Source: Novosphingobium sp. PC22D
GTDB lineage: Bacteria; Pseudomonadota; Alphaproteobacteria; Sphingomonadales; Sphingomonadaceae
Assembly (NCBI RefSeq): GCF_002556635.1
Contig: NZ_MWMO01000015.1
Span: forward strand, 60,469 to 124,468
DNA: 64,000 bases
Direction: 5' to 3'
Below, one piece after another: positions 15,759 through 29,787 of the stretch (the first letter of the stretch is position 1; each line of letters begins with the position of its first letter). The translations under genes and the position numbers were made by a program. The notes beneath the pieces are model-generated. The model was given only the letters and a program-made list of their open reading frames with translations, was not told where the DNA came from and ran no database searches.

Positions 15759-17057
15759 TCAGTCCTCGTAGATCGGGAAACGGTCGCACAAGGCTTCTAC
15801 GCGCGCGCGGACATTCTGTTCCACTTGCGCGTCGCCGCTCTCGCCACATTTCGCCAGACCGTCGAGAACATCGGCGACCATATTGCCGATTTCGCGAAAT
15901 TCCTCGACCCCGAAGCCGCGCGTCGTGCCCGCGGGCGAGCCGACGCGGATGCCGCTGGTCTTCATCGGCGGAAGCGGATCGAACGGGATGCCGTTCTTGT
16001 TGCAGGTGATGCCAGCGCGTTCGAGCGCCTCGTCGGCATCCTTGCCGGTCACGCCCAGCGGGCTGAGGTCGATCAGCGCGAGGTGGGTATCGGTGCCGCC
16101 CGAGACGATCGCGGCGCCGCGTTCCTTGAGCGTGGCGGCAAGCGCCTGCGCGTTCTCGACCACTTTCTTCGAATAGTCCTTGAACTCGGGACGCAGCGCC
16201 TCGCCGAAGGCAACCGCCTTGGCGGCCACGACGTGCATCAGCGGGCCGCCCTGAAGGCCGGGGAAAACCGCCGAGTTGATCTTCTTGGCGAGCTTCTCGT
16301 CGTTGGTGAGGATCATGCCGCCGCGCGGACCGCGCAGTGTCTTGTGCGTCGTGGTCGTCGCGATGTGCGCGTGCGGGAAAGGCGAGGGGTGCACGCCCGC
16401 CGCCACCAGGCCGGCGAAGTGCGCCATGTCGACCTGGAACAGCGCGCCGACCGAATCGGCGATCGCGCGCATCCGCGCGAAGTCGATGATTCTCGGATAG
16501 GCGCTGCCGCCCGCGATGATCAGCTTCGGATTGTGCTCCTTGGCGAGCGCCTCGACCTCGTCATAGTCGATGAGGTGCGTGTCCTTGGTGACGCCGTACT
16601 GCACCGCGTTGAACCACTTGCCGCTCATCGCGGCGCGGGCGCCGTGAGTGAGGTGGCCGCCGGCATCGAGGCTCATGCCCATGATCGTGTCGCCCGGCTT
16701 GATCGTCGCCAGCAGCACGGCGCCGTTCGCCTGGGCGCCGGAGTGGGGCTGGACGTTGGCGAAGCCGCAATCAAACAGTTCCTTGGCGCGCTCGATCGCG
16801 AGCGTCTCGACTTCGTCCGAAGGCTCGCACCCCTGGTAATAGCGCTTGCCGGGATAGCCCTCGGCATACTTGTTGGTGAGCACCGAGCCCTGCGCCTCGA
16901 GCACCGCCCTGGAGACGATGTTCTCGGACGCGATCAGCTCGATCTGCTTCTTCTCGCGCGTCAGCTCATGGCCGATCGCCTTGGCGACGGCAGGGTCGCT
17001 CGTCGCGACGCCGTCGGTGAAAAAGCCGGCCGATCGAATCTTGGTCTCTACGTTCAT
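15759..17057 (-). CDS. glyA: Serine hydroxymethyltransferase GlyA
   Basis: PLP enzyme interconverting serine and glycine with tetrahydrofolate, the main source of one-carbon units. The 432-residue protein has ELIASENIVSRAVLEAQGS near residue 38, NKYAEGYPGKRYYQGCE near 59 and the PLP lysine in TTTTHKTLRGPRGG near 234. The ATG at 17057 overlaps the rpiB stop by four bases, so rpiB and glyA are coupled. Three downstream genes through nrdR and trmJ lie within 20 bases of one another, suggesting one operon. Confidence 0.97.
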   Translation of the reverse strand: MNVETKIRSAGFFTDGVATSDPAVAKAIGHELTREKKQIELIASENIVSRAVLEAQGSVLTNKYAEGYPGKRYYQGCEPSDEVETLAIERAKELFDCGFANVQPHSGAQANGAVLLATIKPGDTIMGMSLDAGGHLTHGARAAMSGKWFNAVQYGVTKDTHLIDYDEVEALAKEHNPKLIIAGGSAYPRIIDFARMRAIADSVGALFQVDMAHFAGLVAAGVHPSPFPHAHIATTTTHKTLRGPRGGMILTNDEKLAKKINSAVFPGLQGGPLMHVVAAKAVAFGEALRPEFKDYSKKVVENAQALAATLKERGAAIVSGGTDTHLALIDLSPLGVTGKDADEALERAGITCNKNGIPFDPLPPMKTSGIRVGSPAGTTRGFGVEEFREIGNMVADVLDGLAKCGESGDAQVEQNVRARVEALCDRFPIYED

Positions 17058-17506
17058 CGGGCGGTCTCCTTGAGAATGGGGTTTGAAAGTTTGTCGACGC
17101 GGCCGGCATGGCGGCCGCCGGCGAATTTGCCGTCTAGAAACGACATGAGGCAGGCCCTGGCCATGTCCGGCCCGGTCAGCCGGGCGCCCATGGCGATGAC
17201 GTTGGCGTCGTTGTGTTCGCGCGCGAGCGCGGCGGAGTAGGGGTCCGAAACCAAGGCGCAGCGGCAACCGGGGTTGCGGTTCACCGCGATCGAGATGCCG
17301 ATGCCCGATCCGCACAGCGCCACGCCGAACTCGGCGGTGCCTTCCGCTACGACTTCGGCCAGCATGTAGCCGTAGTCGGGATAGTCCACCCGGTCAGCGG
17401 TCTCGGGGCCGAGGTCGGCGACTTCGTGGCCGAGCTCGATCATGAATTCGCGCAGGTCCGCCTTGAGGTCGACGGCGGCGTGGTCGGATGCGATGGCGAT
17501 CTTCAT
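17054..17506 (-). CDS. rpiB: Ribose-5-phosphate isomerase B
   Basis: Interconverts ribose-5-phosphate and ribulose-5-phosphate. The 150-residue protein starts MKIAIASDHAAVDLK, the family N-terminus, with the catalytic cysteine in ALCGSGIGISIAVN near residue 67 and the phosphate-binding arginines in the C-terminal half. A much longer frame stays open upstream but is antisense to the M28 peptidase, so the ATG at 17506 is the real start. It is the first gene of the rpiB-glyA run. Confidence 0.96.
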   Translation of the reverse strand: MKIAIASDHAAVDLKADLREFMIELGHEVADLGPETADRVDYPDYGYMLAEVVAEGTAEFGVALCGSGIGISIAVNRNPGCRCALVSDPYSAALAREHNDANVIAMGARLTGPDMARACLMSFLDGKFAGGRHAGRVDKLSNPILKETAR

Positions 17507-17713
17507 GCGCGCCACATAAGCGCAAGTTGCGCGCGGCGCTACCGTTCCGGCATAAGTTTTGCCTGCCGGTGAGGCTCGCACGGCGGGATATCGCGGATGT
17601 TTTCGCCGGTTGCGAGGCACTTGGACACGGCTTCTCAAGTCCTCCTTGCCTGCCACGGCGCGGTGCGGTTGACTGCACGACAGGCCTCGCCGACATTCGC
17701 GCCGGGCTGCGGA

Positions 17714-19492
17714 GTGCGGATATTGCGGTTGACGCTCGCGTTCATCGTCGCGCTGGCGGGCGCTATCATCCTCGCGGTGCTCGGCACGACGCCACCTGCA
17801 CCGCGAGCCGCGCCGGACGGATTCTCGGCCGATGCGGCCATGCGCGACATCCGCCGGATCGCCCGCGCGCCGCACCCCAGCGGCTCGGCCGAGCACGCGG
17901 CTCTGCGAGACTGGCTGGTCGGGCGGCTTGACGGGCTCGGCATGGAAGTGCGGCTCCAGCGCGGAACCTTTCCGCCGGACGCGGTACGGTTTCTCAACGC
18001 ACGGAGCGGCGGCAAGGCTGCTTCGATCCCGCTCACCAACATCATCGCTGTCCTGCCCGGATCGGACCGGAGCCTGCCCACGGTGGCGCTCATGGCCCAC
18101 TACGACAGCGTCGCGGGCTCTCCGGCGGCGGCCGATGACGGAGCCGGTGTCGCCGCGATCCTTGCCGTCGCGGAGCGGCTTGCCGCGCAAGAGCAGGGCC
18201 GCCGCGACCTTCTGGTCATCCTCACCGATGGCGAGGAAGCGGGACTGTCCGGCGTAAGGCTGTTCTTCGCCGAGGCGGACGAACGCGAACGGATCGGCGC
18301 TCTCATCAATCTCGAAACGCGCGGCGGCGGCGGCAAGGCGAACCTTTTCCAGACGTCGGCGGACAACGGCGAGGTCGTGCGGACCTGGGCGCGCAGCGTG
18401 CCGCATCCCGGGGGGACTTCGCTGGCGACGTTCATCTATTCGGTCCTGCCCAACGACACCGATCTCACCGTGGCGCTGCCGCTGGGCTTCCCGGCGTGGA
18501 ACTTCGCCTTCATCGGCAGGCCGGGCCTCTACCATTCGCCTTTGGCGACGGCGGACAATCTCGACCGGGGGGCTCTGCAGCACATGGGCGAGCAGGCGTT
18601 GGGGCTTACGCGCGCCCTCGTCGACGCCGAACGCCTGCCGCAGCCCGCGCCCGACGTCGTCTTTTTTGACGTCTTCGGGCTTTTCGTCGTGAGCTACGCC
18701 CCGTACTGGGGATGGGTCATGCTCGCGGTCGGCACCGCCGGTTTCGTCTGGAGCGCGCGGCGCGGATTTGACTGGCGGGCATTTTGCGCGGCGGCGGGCT
18801 GGCTCGTCGCGATACTGGCCGGAACGGGCCTCGTGCTGGCCGCCGTCAACTGGCTTTCGATGGGCGGGGATGCGCCGAACTACTACGACCGGCTTGCGGC
18901 CATTCCCCGGCTCCAGGCGATGGCGGCGCTCGTCTGTCTCGGCGGCCTGGCGCTGCTTGCGAGCCGGAGCTTCGCGAGCGCTTCGCGCCAGCTCGGCTTC
19001 GTCCTCCCGATAGGGCTGTCGGCGATGGCGCTTCAGGCGCTGGCACCGCTCGCCGCCTATGTCCTGACGATCCCGCTGCTGCTGTGCGGCCTCGCCGCGG
19101 CGGCGCGCACTTCGCTTCCGGCAATCGGCATCGTGCTTTCGGTTGTCGCGGGGGCGCTCGTCGGTGGGTACGCCCTCATGCTGGGCTTCGCGCTGATGCA
19201 GGCAGTGGGCCCGACCTTGCCTGCCGTATGCCTGCTGTCGATGGCGCTCACGGCGATGGCGCTGATGCCGCTCGCGCCTGTCTGGCCGATGCGCCGGGCC
19301 GGGGCCGCATATCTCGTGCTCACGCTCGGTGCAGTGGCGATCGCACTCTGGGTCCGGCTCGATCCGATCGCGCCTTCGGTGCCCGGCTATGCGGTCAATG
19401 AGCAGCGGGCCTCGCGGTGGGCGTTAACCCGCAAGCGCGTCAGCCGTCCGTCTTGGGCGCGGCCTCGGGATGCTCTTCAAGATAGGTCATGA
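17714..19492 (+). CDS. Membrane-anchored M28 family metallopeptidase
   Basis: Predicted exported zinc aminopeptidase. An N-terminal signal anchor (LRLTLAFIVALAGAIILAVLG) is followed by the M28 domain with ligands in MAHYDSVAGSPAAADDGAG (His, Asp, Asp), DGEEAGLSG (Glu, Glu) and the late YHSPLATADN histidine. From about residue 340 onwards there are eight or nine hydrophobic segments, so the peptidase is fused to a polytopic C-terminal half like endoplasmic-reticulum M28/Pff1-type proteins. The GTG at 17714 is chosen because it starts just before the signal anchor; upstream in-frame starts exist. Its 3' end overlaps the convergent DUF2059 gene by 53 bases. Confidence 0.88.
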   Translation: MRILRLTLAFIVALAGAIILAVLGTTPPAPRAAPDGFSADAAMRDIRRIARAPHPSGSAEHAALRDWLVGRLDGLGMEVRLQRGTFPPDAVRFLNARSGGKAASIPLTNIIAVLPGSDRSLPTVALMAHYDSVAGSPAAADDGAGVAAILAVAERLAAQEQGRRDLLVILTDGEEAGLSGVRLFFAEADERERIGALINLETRGGGGKANLFQTSADNGEVVRTWARSVPHPGGTSLATFIYSVLPNDTDLTVALPLGFPAWNFAFIGRPGLYHSPLATADNLDRGALQHMGEQALGLTRALVDAERLPQPAPDVVFFDVFGLFVVSYAPYWGWVMLAVGTAGFVWSARRGFDWRAFCAAAGWLVAILAGTGLVLAAVNWLSMGGDAPNYYDRLAAIPRLQAMAALVCLGGLALLASRSFASASRQLGFVLPIGLSAMALQALAPLAAYVLTIPLLLCGLAAAARTSLPAIGIVLSVVAGALVGGYALMLGFALMQAVGPTLPAVCLLSMALTAMALMPLAPVWPMRRAGAAYLVLTLGAVAIALWVRLDPIAPSVPGYAVNEQRASRWALTRKRVSRPSWARPRDALQDRS

Positions 19493-20039
19493 TCTCGGCC
19501 ATGAGCTCTTTCTGTCCTTGCTTCGTGATCTCCCCTACTTGTTCGAAGTACCGCGTGTTGACTTGCGCCACGGCGGGATCGGACATGGTCTCCATACTGC
19601 GCTGCAGATAGGTCCTGCCGCTGGGTGAACGTGCGAAAGTCGCGACATCGCGAAGCTCCTCGAGCGTGAACATTCGGGTATAGGCCCCGGCGATCGCATC
19701 CATCTGCAAGGGGAGAAAATCGCTCGTCACCGGCTTGAGGCGCGCCGGAATGCTGTCGAGGAACTTGCTGACGATCTTGCGCAGTCCGGCGTCCTCGATC
19801 GAATCGAACTTCGCTCCCGCCCGCATCTGTTTGAGCATCGCGTTCATCGTGCCGGCCAGCATCGCTTCGCGCCGTTCCGGGGGAAAGGCCACGGCGATGA
19901 TCTCGTGGGCAAGCGCAAGGCGTTCGGCCTGGTCCGTGGGCGCCACGGCGGCGGGGGTCTCCGCCCGCGCGGCAGCTGTCGAGGCCGCGGCGGCAGCAAG
20001 CACCCAGGCCAAAGCTGCAAGTTTTGCCTTGGTAATCAT
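19440..20039 (-). CDS. Exported DUF2059 protein
   Basis: A 199-residue exported protein with a signal peptide (KLAALAWVLAAAAASTAAARA). It contains the DUF2059 pattern: two helical halves around VAFPPERREAMLAGTMNAMLKQM and MFTLEELRDVATFARSPSGRTYLQR, then MSDPAVAQVNTRYFEQVGE. The FTxxELRxxxxFxxSPxGR segment is the most diagnostic part. The ATG at 20039 starts the signal peptide. It lies downstream of rpoD beyond a terminator and overlaps the convergent peptidase gene. Function of the family is not established. Confidence 0.87.
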   Translation of the reverse strand: MITKAKLAALAWVLAAAAASTAAARAETPAAVAPTDQAERLALAHEIIAVAFPPERREAMLAGTMNAMLKQMRAGAKFDSIEDAGLRKIVSKFLDSIPARLKPVTSDFLPLQMDAIAGAYTRMFTLEELRDVATFARSPSGRTYLQRSMETMSDPAVAQVNTRYFEQVGEITKQGQKELMAEIMTYLEEHPEAAPKTDG

Positions 20040-20085
20040 GCCCGCGCCCTCCGGATTGTGTCCGCCCGATCGCGATGCATACACG

Positions 20086-20112
20086 AAAACGCCCGCGGAC
20101 AAACCGCAGGCG
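20086..20112 (-). terminator. Rho-independent terminator of rpoD
   Basis: On the minus strand CGCCTGCGG / CCGCGGGCG forms a 9-bp stem with one G-T pair and a 5-base loop, followed by TTTT. It lies 28 bases after the rpoD stop. Confidence 0.8.
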
Positions 20113-20139
20113 CCATCGCACCTGGACTGTGGGAAACGA

Positions 20140-22167
<2,028 letters not shown>

Positions 22168-22218
22168 TATACCGTCACAAAATCCTGCTGTCGCTGCCCC
22201 CGGGTGTCCCAATTATAC

Positions 22219-24081
22219 CTAAGGGACCGCCGCATTTCTCGTCGCCATTTGCCTGAGCCGCCGATCGAATTCCAGCTTTCTCTTGAGCAGACGCTGCTGC
22301 TCTTCGAAGGCGTCTTCCGACAAGTCGCTCTCGAACCGCGCGGTTGCTTCCGCCAAAGCCGCCTCCAGTGCCGGACGTTCCACCAGCAACTCGACCGCCG
22401 AGGAAAGGTCGGACGCCGCTTGTTCGGGGGTCGCTTCGGGGTCGAGAAAACCGAAACGGAGCCCCGAGTATTCGGCGGGTTCCGGCCTTTCCAGACCGTG
22501 CTCGGACAATATGGTGGAAAGCGCCTCGCTTTCAAGCGTGTCTGCCGCATCGCAGCAATCGAGCAGGCCGGCGAAGCGCCGGTCGAGCCGGGGCGTGCGC
22601 GCGAGGGCATCGGCATGGCGCGCGATTTCGCCCGGCCAGCGGAACAATCCCGCAAGCACTGCGGCCGATAGCGCGTCGCGCGCGCCGCCTCCGGTGATCC
22701 GCCGCAACCGGCCGAGCGATTCGGCGCTGGAGGATTGGCGCGGGGCCTCGCCCCGGCGGCCGAATCCGGACTTGCCGCGCCCCTCGAAGCGGTCCGGGCG
22801 CGGGGGAAAGGCGAAGGCCGAATAGCGATCGAGCAGTTCGCGGCGGTAGAGGCTGGCGATGTCGCGCTCGCCGATCGCGTCGACATGGGCGAGCAGCCGC
22901 GCCTTGAGCCCGGCCTTGTCCTCTGGCGAGTTGAGCGGAGCGGCAGTGCGTTCGTGCTCCCACAGGACGTCGAGCAGCGACTGCGCCTCGCCTAGCAGAG
23001 CCTCCATCGCCTTGCGGCCTCTAGCCTTGAGCAGATCGTCGGGATCGAGGCCCTCGGGGAGGCGCACGAACCGCAAGGAATGCGCGGGCCGCAGCATCGG
23101 CATCGCCCGCGTCAGCGCACGCATCGCCGCGCGCTGGCCGGCGGCATCGCCGTCGAAGCACAGCACTGGCGTTTCCACCTGCCGCCAGAGCAGCTCGATC
23201 TGCTCTTCGGTCAGCGCGGTGCCGAGCGGGGCGACGCATTCGGCGATCCCCGCGTTCGCCAGGGCGATGACATCCATGTAGCCTTCGACCACGATCATCC
23301 GGCCGGACTGGCGCGCGGCGGGTGCGGCGCGGTGGAGGTTGTAGAGCGTACGCCCCTTGTCGAACAGCGGCGTGTCGGGCGAGTTCAGATACTTGGGCGC
23401 ATCCGTCTTGTCCCTGACGAGAATGCGGCCGCCGAACGCGATCACGCGACCGCGCGTATCCTCGATCGGCAGCATCAGCCGGCCGCGAAAGCGGTCGTAA
23501 GGCTCGCGCTTGCCGCGCGTCTCGTCCTCGACCGCGATCCTGAGGCCCGCCTCGATCAGCATGTCCTCGGGAAAGCGGGAGAGGGCGGCTTTCAGCGCCT
23601 GACGGTCGTCGGGCGCATAGCCGAAGCCGAACTTGCGCACCGTGGCCTCGTCGAACCCGCGCGAGGCGAGGTATTCGCGCGCGGCGACGCCCTGCGGCGC
23701 GGCGAGATTGGCGACGAACCAGTCCTGCGCGGCCTGCATCACGTCGTGGAGCGAGGCGCGCTGCTCGGCCCGCCTGGCTGCGCGCGGATCGGGTGCGGGG
23801 ACGTCCATCCCGGCCTCGGCGGCGAGTTCCTTGACCGCGTCCATGAACTCGAGACCCTGATGGTCGGTCATCCAGCGGATCGCATCGCCGTGCGCGCCGC
23901 AGCCGAAGCAGTGGTAGAAGCCCTTCTCGTCGTTGACGTAGAAGCTGGGCGTCTTCTCGTTGTGGAATGGGCAGCAGGCCTTGAACTCGCGCCCCGCGCG
24001 CGTCAGCCGCACAGAGCGCCCGACCAGCGCGGACAGCGTGATCCGCGTGCGCAACTGGTCGAGCCACTGCGGGCTCAGCAC
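22219..24081 (-). CDS. dnaG: DNA primase DnaG
   Basis: Makes RNA primers at the replication fork. The 620-residue protein has the CHC2 zinc-binding domain with CPFHNEKTPSF near residue 37 and HCFGCGAHGD near 57. The primase core includes RGRLMLPIEDTRGRVIAFGGR, and the Toprim domain includes VVEGYMDVIAL and CFDGDAAGQRAA with its acidic residues. The C-terminal helicase-binding region is less conserved. The start is GTG, giving MLSPQWLDQLRTRI. It is upstream of rpoD and downstream of yqeY on the same strand. Confidence 0.97.
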   Translation of the reverse strand: MLSPQWLDQLRTRITLSALVGRSVRLTRAGREFKACCPFHNEKTPSFYVNDEKGFYHCFGCGAHGDAIRWMTDHQGLEFMDAVKELAAEAGMDVPAPDPRAARRAEQRASLHDVMQAAQDWFVANLAAPQGVAAREYLASRGFDEATVRKFGFGYAPDDRQALKAALSRFPEDMLIEAGLRIAVEDETRGKREPYDRFRGRLMLPIEDTRGRVIAFGGRILVRDKTDAPKYLNSPDTPLFDKGRTLYNLHRAAPAARQSGRMIVVEGYMDVIALANAGIAECVAPLGTALTEEQIELLWRQVETPVLCFDGDAAGQRAAMRALTRAMPMLRPAHSLRFVRLPEGLDPDDLLKARGRKAMEALLGEAQSLLDVLWEHERTAAPLNSPEDKAGLKARLLAHVDAIGERDIASLYRRELLDRYSAFAFPPRPDRFEGRGKSGFGRRGEAPRQSSSAESLGRLRRITGGGARDALSAAVLAGLFRWPGEIARHADALARTPRLDRRFAGLLDCCDAADTLESEALSTILSEHGLERPEPAEYSGLRFGFLDPEATPEQAASDLSSAVELLVERPALEAALAEATARFESDLSEDAFEEQQRLLKRKLEFDRRLRQMATRNAAVP

Positions 24082-24103
24082 GGTCGGGGCCCTGCGCCCG
24101 GGA

Positions 24104-24122
24104 GCCTCCCGGCCCGGGAGGC
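24104..24122. other. GC-rich stem-loop between yqeY and dnaG
   Basis: Perfect 8-bp arms gcctcccg / cgggaggc with a 3-base loop, within a longer palindromic GC run. There is no T-tract on either strand, so it is not a clear intrinsic terminator. It could modulate readthrough from yqeY into dnaG. Confidence 0.5.
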
Positions 24123-24145
24123 CCCGGGGAGGGGAGGCGCCACGG

Positions 24146-24598
24146 TCACGCGAGCGAGGCTTTCACCAGGCCGCTCGCCTTCGACATGTCGAGCTGCGCG
24201 CCGTGGCGGGCCTTCAACTCGGCCATGACCTTGCCCATGTCCTTCATGCCCTGCGCGCCGGTCTCTGCCTTGATCGCCTCGATCGCGACCTTGGTGTCTT
24301 CCTCGGACATCCGCGCGGGAAGGAATTCCTCGATCACCGCAAGCTCGGCGCGCTCGTCGGCGGCGCGTTCGGGGCGACCGCCCTGCTCGAAAAGCTCGAT
24401 CGATTCGTGGCGTTGCTTGGCCATCTTCTGCAGGACCTCGATGACGAGCGTGTCGTCGTCGGGCGCCTTGTCGGCCGTACGCAGCTCGATGTCGCGGTCC
24501 TTGAGCTTGGCGAGAATCAGGCGGAGCGCCGCCACGCGCGGCTTGTCGCCGGCTTTCATCGCCGAAACCTGGGCGGCCTTGATCGAATCGCGGATCAT
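24146..24598 (-). CDS. GatB/YqeY domain protein
   Basis: A 150-residue member of the YqeY family, which shares the tRNA-binding tail domain of GatB but stands alone. Visible hallmarks are a start MIRDSIKAAQVSAMKAGDKPRVAALRLIL, then LQKMAKQRHESIELFEQGGR near residue 60, EEFLPARMSEED near 92 and GQLDMSKASGLVK-type ending. The ATG at 24598 is chosen over an upstream GTG at 24619 because the family starts here. It lies upstream of dnaG and divergent from carA. Its exact role is unsettled; it is proposed to relate to tRNA amidation. Confidence 0.9.
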   Translation of the reverse strand: MIRDSIKAAQVSAMKAGDKPRVAALRLILAKLKDRDIELRTADKAPDDDTLVIEVLQKMAKQRHESIELFEQGGRPERAADERAELAVIEEFLPARMSEEDTKVAIEAIKAETGAQGMKDMGKVMAELKARHGAQLDMSKASGLVKASLA

Positions 24599-24676
24599 GG
24601 TTTTTGCTGTTCCAATCACAATGTCTGGTATGTTCGGCGAAATAGGACGGAGAAGCTCGGATTTCCACCGTCTGGC

Positions 24677-24705
24677 TTGACGCCATGCACAACCGTGTCT
24701 AGCCG
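24677..24705 (+). promoter_or_regulatory. Candidate promoter of carA
   Basis: TTGACG at 24677-24682, 17 bases, then TAGCCG at 24700-24705, about 50 bases before the carA start. The -35 is good and the -10 weak. Confidence 0.4.
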
Positions 24706-24754
24706 TTGGGACTTAGCAATCATCGTCCGAACGCCGTCAACGGAGCGACCCAAC

Positions 24755-25921
24755 ATGGCCGACGCCGCAACTTCGCACGCGCCCAAACCCCAGGGAGCCA
24801 CGGGCGTGCTCGTCCTGTCCGACGGGACCGTCCTGTGGGGAAAGGGATTCGGCGCGGTCGGTGCCGAGGTGGGCGAGGTGTGCTTCAACACTTCGATGAC
24901 CGGATACCAGGAGGTGATGACCGATCCCTCCTACGCCGCGCAGATCGTGACCTTCACCTTTCCGCATATCGGCAATGTCGGCGTCAATGAGGAAGACCTC
25001 GAGTCGAGCGTCGATTCGGCGGTCGGCTGCGTCGTGCGCGAGGACGTGACGCTGGCCTCCAACTTCCGCTCGCGCGGCGAGTTCGACAACTGGCTGCGCG
25101 ATCACGGCAAGATCGGCCTCGCCGGCGTCGATACCCGCGCGCTGACCCGCCGCATTCGCCTGAACGGCGCGCCCAACGCGGTGATCGCGCACGATCCGGA
25201 CGGCAACTTCGACATTCCCGCGCTGCTCAAGCGCGCGCAGGACTGGCCCGGGCTCGAAGGCATGGACCTCGCCAAGCGCGTCAGCCGGCAGATCGAGCAG
25301 GGCTGGGACGGCTCGACCTGGACGCTCGGCACGGGCTACGGTCAGGCGCCCGCCGGCGAACGCCCGCACGTCGTCGCGATCGACTACGGGGCGAAGGACA
25401 ACATCTTTCGCAACCTCGTGAAGGCGGGCGCGAAAGTCACCGTGGTTCCCGCCGAGACGAGCCTCGACAAGATTCTCGAGCTCAAGCCCGACGGCGTCTT
25501 CCTTTCGAACGGCCCGGGCGATCCGGCGGCGACCGGCGAATATGCGGTGCCGATCATCAAGGCCTTGCTCGACAGGGATATCCCGATCTTCGGCATCTGC
25601 CTCGGTCACCAGATGCTCGGCCTTGCCGCCGGCGCGAAGACAGCCAAGATGTTCCAGGGCCATCGCGGCGCGAACCATCCGGTGAAGCGGCTCGAGGACG
25701 GCTACGTCGAGATCACCTCGATGAACCACGGCTTCGCGGTCGATGGCGACACGCTCCCCGAGACAGTCGAGCAGACTCATGTCTCGCTGTTCGACGGCAC
25801 CAACTGCGGGATCGCCCTGAAGGACAAGAAGGCGTTCGGGGTCCAGTATCACCCCGAGGCCAGCCCGGGTCCGCAAGACAGTTTCTACCTGTTCGAAAAA
25901 TTCGTGGGGATGTTGAAATGA
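24755..25921 (+). CDS. carA: Carbamoyl-phosphate synthase small subunit CarA
   Basis: Glutaminase subunit supplying ammonia to CarB for arginine and pyrimidine synthesis. The 388-residue protein has the N-terminal CPSase domain (VLSDGTVLWGKGFGA, then FNTSMTGYQEVMTDPSY) and the class I amidotransferase domain with nucleophile Cys in FGICLGHQMLGLA near residue 287 and the His/Glu pair in YHPEASPGP near 371. The ATG at 24755 is preceded by GGAG. It overlaps the next small gene by four bases and is separated from carB by that gene. Confidence 0.97.
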   Translation: MADAATSHAPKPQGATGVLVLSDGTVLWGKGFGAVGAEVGEVCFNTSMTGYQEVMTDPSYAAQIVTFTFPHIGNVGVNEEDLESSVDSAVGCVVREDVTLASNFRSRGEFDNWLRDHGKIGLAGVDTRALTRRIRLNGAPNAVIAHDPDGNFDIPALLKRAQDWPGLEGMDLAKRVSRQIEQGWDGSTWTLGTGYGQAPAGERPHVVAIDYGAKDNIFRNLVKAGAKVTVVPAETSLDKILELKPDGVFLSNGPGDPAATGEYAVPIIKALLDRDIPIFGICLGHQMLGLAAGAKTAKMFQGHRGANHPVKRLEDGYVEITSMNHGFAVDGDTLPETVEQTHVSLFDGTNCGIALKDKKAFGVQYHPEASPGPQDSFYLFEKFVGMLK

Positions 25922-26295
25922 GCGAACTGACCGATCTCGTTTACGCCTACTACGTCGCCGGCCCCGCCGCGGACCTCAGCGTCGCACCGCGCTTCTATCC
26001 GCACGGCGAACTCGTGCTGATCTTCGAGGACAAGGTCTCGATCTCGGTACGCAAGTTCGGCACCAAGGCCCGCGGCTGCGCCAAGGAAGCCGGTGCGCGC
26101 TTCATCGACGCGATGATCGAGAAGGGCGCCTGGTCGACCAAGCAGAACGAGTTCGGCGGTTCGATGCACGCCTTCCAGGCCGATCGCTTCCGCACCGCGC
26201 TCGCCGAGCTTCAGGCCGAGGACGAGAACGTCCAGAGGGCCAAGGCCGAGGGACCCGAATACTGGGAAAAGGCGTTTTCCGGCCTCGTGGCCTGA
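25918..26295 (+). CDS. Small conserved-looking protein between carA and carB, unknown
   Basis: A 125-residue soluble protein starting MSELTDLVYAYYVAGPAADLSVAPRF. It has a short beta-rich centre (ELVLIFEDKVSISVRKFG) and two charged helices toward the end (MHAFQADRFRTALAELQAEDENVQRAKAEG). I do not recognise a domain. Its ATG overlaps the carA stop by four bases, so it is co-translated with carA, and a strong hairpin stands between it and carB. Its position suggests a link to carbamoyl phosphate metabolism, but no motif supports a specific role. Confidence 0.83.
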   Translation: MSELTDLVYAYYVAGPAADLSVAPRFYPHGELVLIFEDKVSISVRKFGTKARGCAKEAGARFIDAMIEKGAWSTKQNEFGGSMHAFQADRFRTALAELQAEDENVQRAKAEGPEYWEKAFSGLVA

Positions 26296-26307
26296 CGACC
26301 CTCTTCC

Positions 26308-26338
26308 GGCGCGTTCGCCAGGTGATCGCGAACGCGCC
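26308..26338. other. Stem-loop upstream of carB
   Basis: Perfect 11-bp arms (ggcgcgttcgc / gcgaacgcgcc) with a 9-base loop, 13 bases after the preceding stop and 33 bases before carB. There is no following T-run, so it may be a processing or attenuation element rather than an intrinsic terminator. Confidence 0.55.
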
Positions 26339-26370
26339 CCGCCTAGACAGTTTCCAGCAGAAAGGCGCCC

Positions 26371-29694
<3,324 letters not shown>

Positions 29695-29787
29695 AATCGA
29701 TCTTGCCTCCCCAAATCGCGACAGGTCGGCCCGCACTCGAACTTGCGGGGCAGGATCGTAGTCGCGAGGGGAGGCGCTGGAGGAAGA

